This document shows, in pieces, positions 57,734-64,000 of a stretch of DNA of 64,000 nucleotides; position 1 is the first letter of the stretch, and each line of letters opens with the position of its first letter. The DNA lies in assembly GCA_030549205.1 (NCBI GenBank), contig JAUKTV010000005.1, positions 2,294,001 to 2,358,000 on the forward strand. The letters are read 5' to 3'. The translations under genes and the position numbers were made by a program. The notes below the pieces were generated by a model. The model was not told the DNA's origin. It made no database searches and saw only the letters and a program-made list of their open reading frames with translations. The DNA comes from Apiosordaria backusii. Lineage: Eukaryota; Ascomycota; Sordariomycetes; Sordariales; Lasiosphaeriaceae.

Positions 57734-59276
57734 ATGGCAATCTTGAATTTGTTGCCCCTGAACTACCGCCGCCCGGCATTCGTCGAAAGACCAGCAACAA
57801 GCGCCAGTCAGGTCTCAGCACAACAATCTGAAGATGGATCTGTCAACCAGGCCGATACCTCTCTGAAGTCCATCAAATCTGGAAGCTCGGGAGGTATCCC
57901 GGCCCCTCTCAGCTTTGACTGCATCATCGAAGGAGGCACTTGCCCGGTAAGCTTCCCAGATGCCGCTCCTTTATATATCTGCTAACAGCTACCCCACAGC
58001 CTTGCACAGTCCGCGACTTCATGAACTACCTCATCTACGTCGAGCGCTCAGCCGAGAACCTCCAATTCTATCTCTGGTACCGCGACTTTGAGAAGCGCTT
58101 CAACGAGGCGCAAACCCCTGATCTTGCCCTCGCCCCCGAATGGACCCCCGCCATGGAAGAAGAAGCCATCGCCCGCATCAAAAAGGAGCAAGCCGAAAAG
58201 GCCCGCGTCAAACCCTCCAAATCCATCAGCCCTACCGTGACGGAAATCTTCAAAGGCACCGATTTTGAAAAGCCCGCCCGGAAACCCTCCGTGGCAACTA
58301 CCATTGCCACTGCTATCCCGATCAGCCCCCTGGCAGCGAGCAATGGGGATCCATTCGGTACTCCCCCTCGTACCCCTTCTGACCGTGGTCATCATCACTA
58401 CCCTCATTCAACCACAGCCACAACCTACAACACCGCCGCCAACGAAGCCTTTGCGCTGGCTGGGTTGAAAGCCCCCTTTACGGTTCAGCCGTTTAGGGTT
58501 GAGCTTGACAGGATTATCGCGACGTATATCATGTCCGGCAGTCCAAGACAGCTCAATCTTTCCGACCGCGAACAAAAAGCCGTGTTGCAAGCCCTCTGCT
58601 TTACCACCCATCCTTCTGCACTGAGGGTGGTGGTTAAGAGTGTTGAATCAACACTTCGTCAGCAGGCCCATCCCAATTTCATCCGGTGGTCCATCTGCAA
58701 TGGCAATCCAGTCAGAGTGACCTTTGCCCGCTGTCTCGGGGTGGGCACCATCGCTCTGAGCACCATCGCCGCTATCATACTCACTTTGTCATCTGCCCCT
58801 CGGGGATGGAGGGCACTGCCGGCGATAGGTTGGGTGATTGGCATTGCTACTCTTGTGGCGGCGTACAAGGGAATGTGTGTGGTTCTGCATGGCTTGCACC
58901 ATAGGCATGTGAGACCGTGGGAGCTGTTTGTTGTTGATGAGGAGATGGAGCACAATGATAAAGAAACAGATGGGAAGAGTGAGACTAGTTTTGAGAATGG
59001 GAGCAATAGCTTTGAGGATGAGCCTTGGGTGGTCAAGTACGAGAAGAGGAATCTGGTGAGGAGGATTTTTGACAGGGAGGTTTGGTGAGTAACCATCTGA
59101 TGATGATCATTGTTGATGAGGAAACTAGGAGCTGACATGCATACTACAGGATTCAGGAACCGGCGCTCAGACAGATTCAGGACACGATTTTTGTGCAGAG
59201 CTTGCTGTTTGCGTTTATTTGCGCGGGGGTGTTGACGGCGATTTTTGTGCCGCTTCCGGGAGGGAATTTGTTTTGA
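57734..59276 (+). CDS. RGS-domain protein with C-terminal membrane segments (Rax1/RgsB-like)
   Basis: Exons 57734-57946, 58000-59084 and 59150-59276 (introns 53 and 65 nt) encode 474 residues. An N-terminal Ser-rich stretch precedes an RGS fold that starts CTVRDFMNYLIYVERSAENL with QFYLWYRDFEKRF. It is interrupted by a long Ala/Glu/Pro-rich insert (about residues 115-245) and resumes with FRVELDRIIATYIMSGSPRQ and the ending HPSALRVVVKSVESTL. Three hydrophobic segments follow (CLGVGTIALSTIAAIILTL, LPAIGWVIGIATLVAAYKG, LLFAFICAGVLTAIFVPL). RGS domains speed GTP hydrolysis on G-alpha subunits. The RGS-plus-membrane layout matches yeast Rax1 and Aspergillus RgsB, which act in polarity and signalling. 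Biochemical activity of this divergent RGS is uncertain. Confidence 0.88.
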
Positions 59277-60223
59277 TCTGGATGCCTTCTTGGGGAGGTT
59301 GGTATGCATGATGTATAAGCAGGTAGGTTGGTTTTCTGTGTCTACTTGGGATAGGAGAAAACACGGAGTACGTATGACTTGTAACACTATGAACTCGGGC
59401 CTCGAAAGGCACAGGCAGTTTTGGGAAATCTGGGGATCTGGGGATTTTGTATGGTATTGGGATATGGGTAAAAAAATGATGTGACGACGGATATGATGGT
59501 GTTTCTAGTACAGGGCCGGTTTCAAACTTTGGCTTTATTTGGAGTACTCAACTAGTGAGCAAAACAAAATTGAAGTGACTCCGTAGGCACCTCAACAATG
59601 TGAACTCGGAGACGGAGCCATTTTTAGCCCCAACGGTGAACTTTGAACCATGAATTTTTGAATTGGGGTCAGAGCGGCAGTCTTGCTCCAGACGACCGAG
59701 GCTCCCGGGGCCGAACAATGCCTCGGGGCTGGGTCGCGCAGCTGGAAATGCTGTGGCGTGAACCGAGTCGTGGGAGGCTGTCAGATGGACAATAGCAGCA
59801 GACTTGGTTAGTGAATGGAGTGAAAGGGAACTGGAATAGAGGGGCTGCCTTGGCGGCGTTAGAACGGTGGTCAGAACTCGGCATTTTCCCCCTTTGGGCG
59901 TGACTTTGGGCGAATGGGCAGCCAAAAGCGGGCGCAGAAAGGAGGGGCGCGCCTTATCGATAACCCGACTGTCTGCCTTTGAGCCGTGGGGACCGGACCA
60001 CTGCGGGCGCGCTGCAGCTCAAAACTCGCCAGGATATGAGCGTGCGGGATGAGTTCTACGAAGTAATTCTGAGCATTCCGGAAAATAAAAAGGTTGAGCG
60101 CTTCAGCGCGAATAAAAACTCCGCTTCCGATGGTCTCTTTCAAAGACACGTTGATGCCTCCCTGAATTCACTTTCAATCGCCCATTCAATTCCCCTGACC
60201 GGAGAGCATCCCCCGACCGAACC
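59277..60223. promoter_or_regulatory. Upstream region of pantothenate kinase gene
   Basis: This gap of about 950 bases lies between two rightward genes. No gene was recognised. The last 90 bases are C-rich and likely leader. Confidence 0.4.
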
Positions 60224-61901
60224 ATGCCGAACGATATCTACCAGGCCGATGCCCCGCTGCGACCCGGGGATGTGAAGTCGGCCGTGGGCGAGGCCCGAGA
60301 GCACAGATCAAACTTTCCGACTGATGGCAGCACTTCACCGCTCGTCATCTCGAACGAAGTTCCACCCGGCGCCTTCAATAGCCGCCGCGAGAGGTCCGGC
60401 ACCGTATGCGTCGCCGAAATCGACGAGACGCTGAGCCATCCCGGCTCCGTGCGGATCAACGTCAAGGGCGCCTTCATCGTCGACCAGGACAGCAGCACAC
60501 CGACTCCCTCCGATGATGGCCGGAGCGGGTCTCCCGGCCGGTCACCAGTCCGGCACGAGACCAAGGACATCCGGCTCCCAAACCACACCGCCGTCGTCAG
60601 CCATATCGCAATTGATGTAGGTTTGCGACCCTTGAAATTCATGATGATGTCATCTTGCTGATTGGTCGTCCCAGATTGGTGGTTCCCTTGCCAAGCTTGT
60701 CTACTTCTCCCGAGAGGCGCACTCGACCGAACCGGGCGGACGGCTCAATTTTCACACCTTCGAGACGGATCACATTGATGACTGCCTCGAGTTTATGCGC
60801 AAGCTGAAGCGCAGGTACCAGAGGGCCAATGGGGGTAACAGCCCACCGGCGTCCGACCTGTGTGTGATGGCCACAGGAGGCGGTGCCTACAAGTTTTATG
60901 ACAAGATCCGAGAGGTTCTCGGCGTCGATGTCTTGAGGGAAGATGAAATGGAATGCCTAATCATTGGCCTCGATTTCTTCATCAACGAGATCCCGCAGGA
61001 GGTCTTCACCTACTCCGAAGAACAGCCGATGGAGTTTGTGGAACCTGCAGACAATGTGTACCCATACCTCCTAGTCAACATTGGCTCCGGCGTATCATTC
61101 CTCAAGGTCTCGGGACCACGAGAATATGAGCGTGTAGGCGGTACTTCGCTAGGAGGTGGCACCCTATGGGGTCTCCTCAGTCTCCTCACCGGCGCCCGCA
61201 CATTCGACGAGATGCTCGACCTCGCCTCCGAAGGAGACAACAGCAACGTTGACATGCTCGTCGGTGACATTTACGGCACCGATTACGGCAAGATCGGCCT
61301 CAAGAGCACCACCATCGCCAGCTCCTTCGGCAAAGTCTTCCGCAAGAAGCGGCAAGCTGAACACGAAGCCGAAGACAGCGGCGGCCTCGGTCACAAAGAC
61401 CATCTCCATCACCGCCAACAATCATCATCACAAACTCATAATGGCGTGCACACCCCACCACTTCTAGACGAAGACGTGGAGCAGCACGAGCCACAACTCC
61501 CAGACTTTACCGCCAAAGACCCCAACCGCCCCTTTTCCCCAGCCGACATCTCCAGGTCACTGTTGTACGCTATCAGCAACAACATTGGCCAGATCGCCTA
61601 CCTCCAAAGTCAGATTCATGGCTTGTCTCACATCTACTTTGGAGGCTCGTTCATCCGCGGCCACCCACAAACAATGAATACCCTCAGCTATGCCATCAAA
61701 TTTTGGAGCAAGGGGGCCAAGCAGGCCTACTTCTTGCGCCATGAGGGGTACCTCGGTGCTGTGGGTGCGTTCCTGAAGAGACAACCCCGGAACTGGGGGA
61801 GGAGAGGTTCTTTTGAGGAGGCGGCGCTGGAGCTTAGGATGCGGGCGCGGACAAAGAGTGCGGATTCTATTCCGGAGGGAGGTGAGGAAGTTGTTGTTTG
61901 A
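60224..61901 (+). CDS. CAB1: Pantothenate kinase, eukaryotic type (type II fold)
   Basis: Exons 60224-60616 and 60675-61901 (intron 60617-60674, 58 nt) give 539 residues. An N-terminal extension of about 125 residues is Ser/Pro-rich and not part of the fold. The ATP-binding loop IAIDIGGSLAKLVYFSRE spans the splice site. Further conserved elements are CVMATGGGAYKFYDKIRE, VYPYLLVNIGSGVSFLKV, ERVGGTSLGGGTLWGL and IYFGGSFIRGHPQTM. An acidic His/Gln-rich insert (about residues 360-420) interrupts the second half. The enzyme phosphorylates pantothenate in the first step of coenzyme A synthesis in the cytosol. The donor is read as GAT|GTAGGT, which restores the DIGG motif. Confidence 0.95.
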
Positions 61902-62612
61902 ATTAATTTTCTGTGATGTGCAAGGCATAAAACATTGGCAAGCTGGGCGTTTTTGGGGTTCTGTTTACAGTCTATACTGTCTTTATTGTAATGGTTTTAT
62001 TATTCTTTGGGGTGGGACAGACCTGATTTTTTTACTTTCTACGAAGCGCGCTTACCTTGTCAGATTCTTAGAGGAGAGAGCCAGGGGGTTGGATGTAGCA
62101 TTCTTGTTGTTGTCGTTGTTATAAGACGGACGGAACATTATGAGGCCCTGTTTTAGAGAGATACCTATTCGTGCTAGCAGCTTTTATCACTTTTTGTTAT
62201 AGTACCTAGAAACAAGGCATATTCACATTTTACCCCTTCTACTTTGAACTTCATCGTCGAGTGAAAAAATGCAATAAAATTTCAAGAGAAGAACCAACTC
62301 CGGTTTGAACCACCCTGCCCGTTAATTCCCATTTTCCTCCTCCTCCGCCTCCTCTTCACCACCCACCCAACCAGCCCCTTGAGCCTCTTTATCTCGATGT
62401 TTTGTGTAATTGTACAAATACAATCCTCACATACAGCCCCAGAAGTAAAAGAAAAACCAACAACATTTGATACACACACATAACACACGCTTGCTACTTG
62501 TTTGCATGCGTTCCAACCGCTGCCGCCGCCATCACCACCAAAAAAAACCACCGCAACTCTTCCTCTCCATTCCCCTGTCCCTATGCCCCAACATGCTGTT
62601 ATTTCCCCGCGG
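61902..62612. other. Intergenic between convergent CAB1 and MPC2
   Basis: About 710 bases of 3' flanks. An AATAAA hexamer is at 62273-62278 on the plus strand, usable as a poly(A) signal for CAB1. No gene was recognised. Confidence 0.4.
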
Positions 62613-63247
62613 TTAAGAAGACTTGTGCTTAATCGCCTCCTTGGCCTCCTTGACAGCCTCCTTCGCCTCGCCGACCTCCTCGGCGAGCTTCTTCTGGGCT
62701 TGGTGGTGGAGGAAGATGCGGCTGCACTGGATGACGCCTACGCAGCCGAGGAAGAAGTTGACTGCTGCCAGTCTATATTATTGCAGAAAATTAAACATGG
62801 TTAGTTGGTTATTTATTCGCATATGGTAAGGGAGGGTGGGGGAGGAAGGAACGTACAGGTAATTCTTGGGCTTGATAATCAAGCACCACCTCGTCCAGAT
62901 GATGCCGGTTGTGGTCAGGGCCACGTTTTGGGTGAGGGAGAGCTGCTCGGCGGGGCGGGCAAAGTCCGAGACGCCGACGAGGACGAGGGCCCATTTCATC
63001 ATTGGTGCCCTGTTTATATACTGTCAGCAACTGGGGTTGTGATCTGGGGGGGAGGGGACATCTCTAACCAGAAATGCACAGTCTTGGGGCCCTTCTCGCT
63101 CTTCAAGAACTCTTGAAACCATGACTCCTTCGCGGCATTGGCAGTGGACTCGGTGGACTGGAAGCGGCGGGTGGTTTTGGAGGCGTTTTGCTGGAAGAAG
63201 GTGCGGGCGCGGAAGGCCGGGCGGGAGGCGCGGAATAAGGTGGACAT
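62613..63247 (-). CDS. MPC2: Mitochondrial pyruvate carrier subunit, MPC2 type
   Basis: Exons 63247-63069, 63009-62857 and 62772-62613 (introns 59 and 84 nt) encode 163 residues. The first 35 residues are Arg/Ser/Ala-rich (MSTLFRASRPAFRARTFFQQ), typical of a mitochondrial presequence or matrix-facing tail. The carrier core follows: VHFWAPMMKWALVLVGVSDF, ARPAEQLSLTQNVALTTTGI, IWTRWCLIIKPKNYLLAAVN and FFLGCVGVIQCSRI, which match the MPC2 rather than the MPC1 subfamily. A Lys/Glu/Ala-rich helix ends the protein. MPC2 pairs with MPC1 in the inner membrane to import pyruvate. No MPC1 gene is in the window. Confidence 0.94.
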
Positions 63248-64000
63248 TTTGAATGACTGACTGACTGTATGCGCCTGTGACGGACGGACGACTGGTGATG
63301 TCGGGACTGACTGACGGTGGTGGTGGTGATGCGGATATGGAGGTCGGTCGTCAGGGGGTAGGAAAGTTTAAGGTTCGGTCGGGTCGGAGGGTCGGGGAGC
63401 GGAATCTCAAAGGTAGGTGCAAAGGTGTAGTGGACTCCGGTCACCGGCGGCGGTCAATGGAATTTATTTTGAGCCCAAGGAAATTCTTTAGTAAGTGGTT
63501 AGTTTATGGGTTTTCAATGGGAAAGTGGGCAACAGCTTAGGCTACATACAGATCACAGACTGGCAGCAACAAAATAGGGAGATTGAATTCAATCCCCTCG
63601 TGACTCTTTTCCAAAGACAGCTTCGCGAGCATGAACCTCCAATGGTGGGAATGACGAGCTGGACAGCGATGCGAACAAGGCTCTCGCTGGCAGTCGGCCA
63701 CGCGCCCGTGGGTCCGTTGGGGAATCCGGGGATAAGAATTTCTGGCGGGTCTTTGAGTTGGTCTGTGCGTTTTCACCTTTTGTGCAACACCCCTTCCAAA
63801 TTATGCAAGTAAGTTTATGCAGCGTAAGCCTGGACGACCAATGGAGATTTGTGCAGTGTTGCAGCAACAGCGCCAGTGGCAAGAGCTCCATTTTGAATCA
63901 ATCAGCCTCCACGACCCGCGAAAGCCCGCTTCCTTGTTGCCCTGGGGCCGACAGCAACGACGACAGCAAAAACGAACCAATTGAGCGACCAGTTTCCCTC
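63248..64000. promoter_or_regulatory. Upstream region of MPC2 to window edge
   Basis: This 750-base stretch contains a GGT/GGC-rich segment at about 63310-63420 just upstream of the MPC2 start. No gene was recognised before the window ends. Confidence 0.4.

Overview
The window looks like nuclear DNA from a filamentous ascomycete, most likely a sordariomycete of the Sordariales. Protein-coding genes are split by short introns (mostly 50-100 nt) with fungal signals (GTATGT or GTAAGT donors, CTAAC branch sites, YAG acceptors). Genes lie on both strands with long non-coding gaps and no operons, and the recognisable proteins are fungal types such as Skt5/Chs4, an RGS protein with membrane segments, Lyc1-like acetyltransferase and Cbp4. 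Genus assignment is inference.

Layout. 1-3.2 kb (-): 5' part of a SNF2/RING translocase gene (ULS1 type), running off the left edge, with a small foldback transposon (MITE) inside one intron. 4.7-7.1 kb (-): membrane nucleotide pyrophosphatase/phosphodiesterase. 7.8-9.0 kb (-): LYC1-like acetyltransferase. 10.7-14.2 kb (+): ribosomal protein eL14, NAC alpha (EGD2) and ATP synthase subunit d (ATP7). 14.2-17.4 kb: gene-poor, with a cluster of GC-rich hairpins resembling mitochondrial DNA. 17.4 kb (+): COX16. 17.8-22.5 kb: gene-free. 22.5-23.2 kb (+): an unrecognised basic protein. 26.2-30.1 kb (-): secreted GH35 beta-galactosidase with a 6-nt exon. 30.8-32.4 kb (-): amidohydrolase. 32.8-33.3 kb (-): small unknown protein. 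34.1 kb (+): FMP46-like thioredoxin-fold protein. 35.7-39.9 kb (+): 1,355-residue RRM-like protein with a long repeat-containing leader. 41.5-44.7 kb (-): Skt5/Chs4 chitin synthase activator with a CaaX box. 47.3 kb (+): CBP4. 48.4 kb (+): NAC beta (EGD1) with a predicted one-nucleotide exon. 49.7-51.1 kb (-): TAD1 tRNA adenosine deaminase. 51.6 kb (+): eL24. 53.5-54.2 kb (-): Prx5-type peroxiredoxin. 57.7-59.3 kb (+): RGS membrane protein. 60.2-61.9 kb (+): pantothenate kinase. 62.6-63.2 kb (-): mitochondrial pyruvate carrier MPC2.

Functionally these are mostly core genes. There is a translation/nascent-chain group (eL14, eL24, both NAC subunits, TAD1) and a mitochondrial group (ATP7, COX16, CBP4, FMP46-like, MPC2). 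They are interspersed, not clustered, so shared location need not mean co-regulation. No secondary-metabolite cluster, CRISPR array, rRNA or confident tRNA gene was seen. The most notable observations are structural: the one-nucleotide exon in EGD1, the 6-nt exon beside the GH35 nucleophile, the intron-borne MITE and the mitochondrial-like hairpin cluster.
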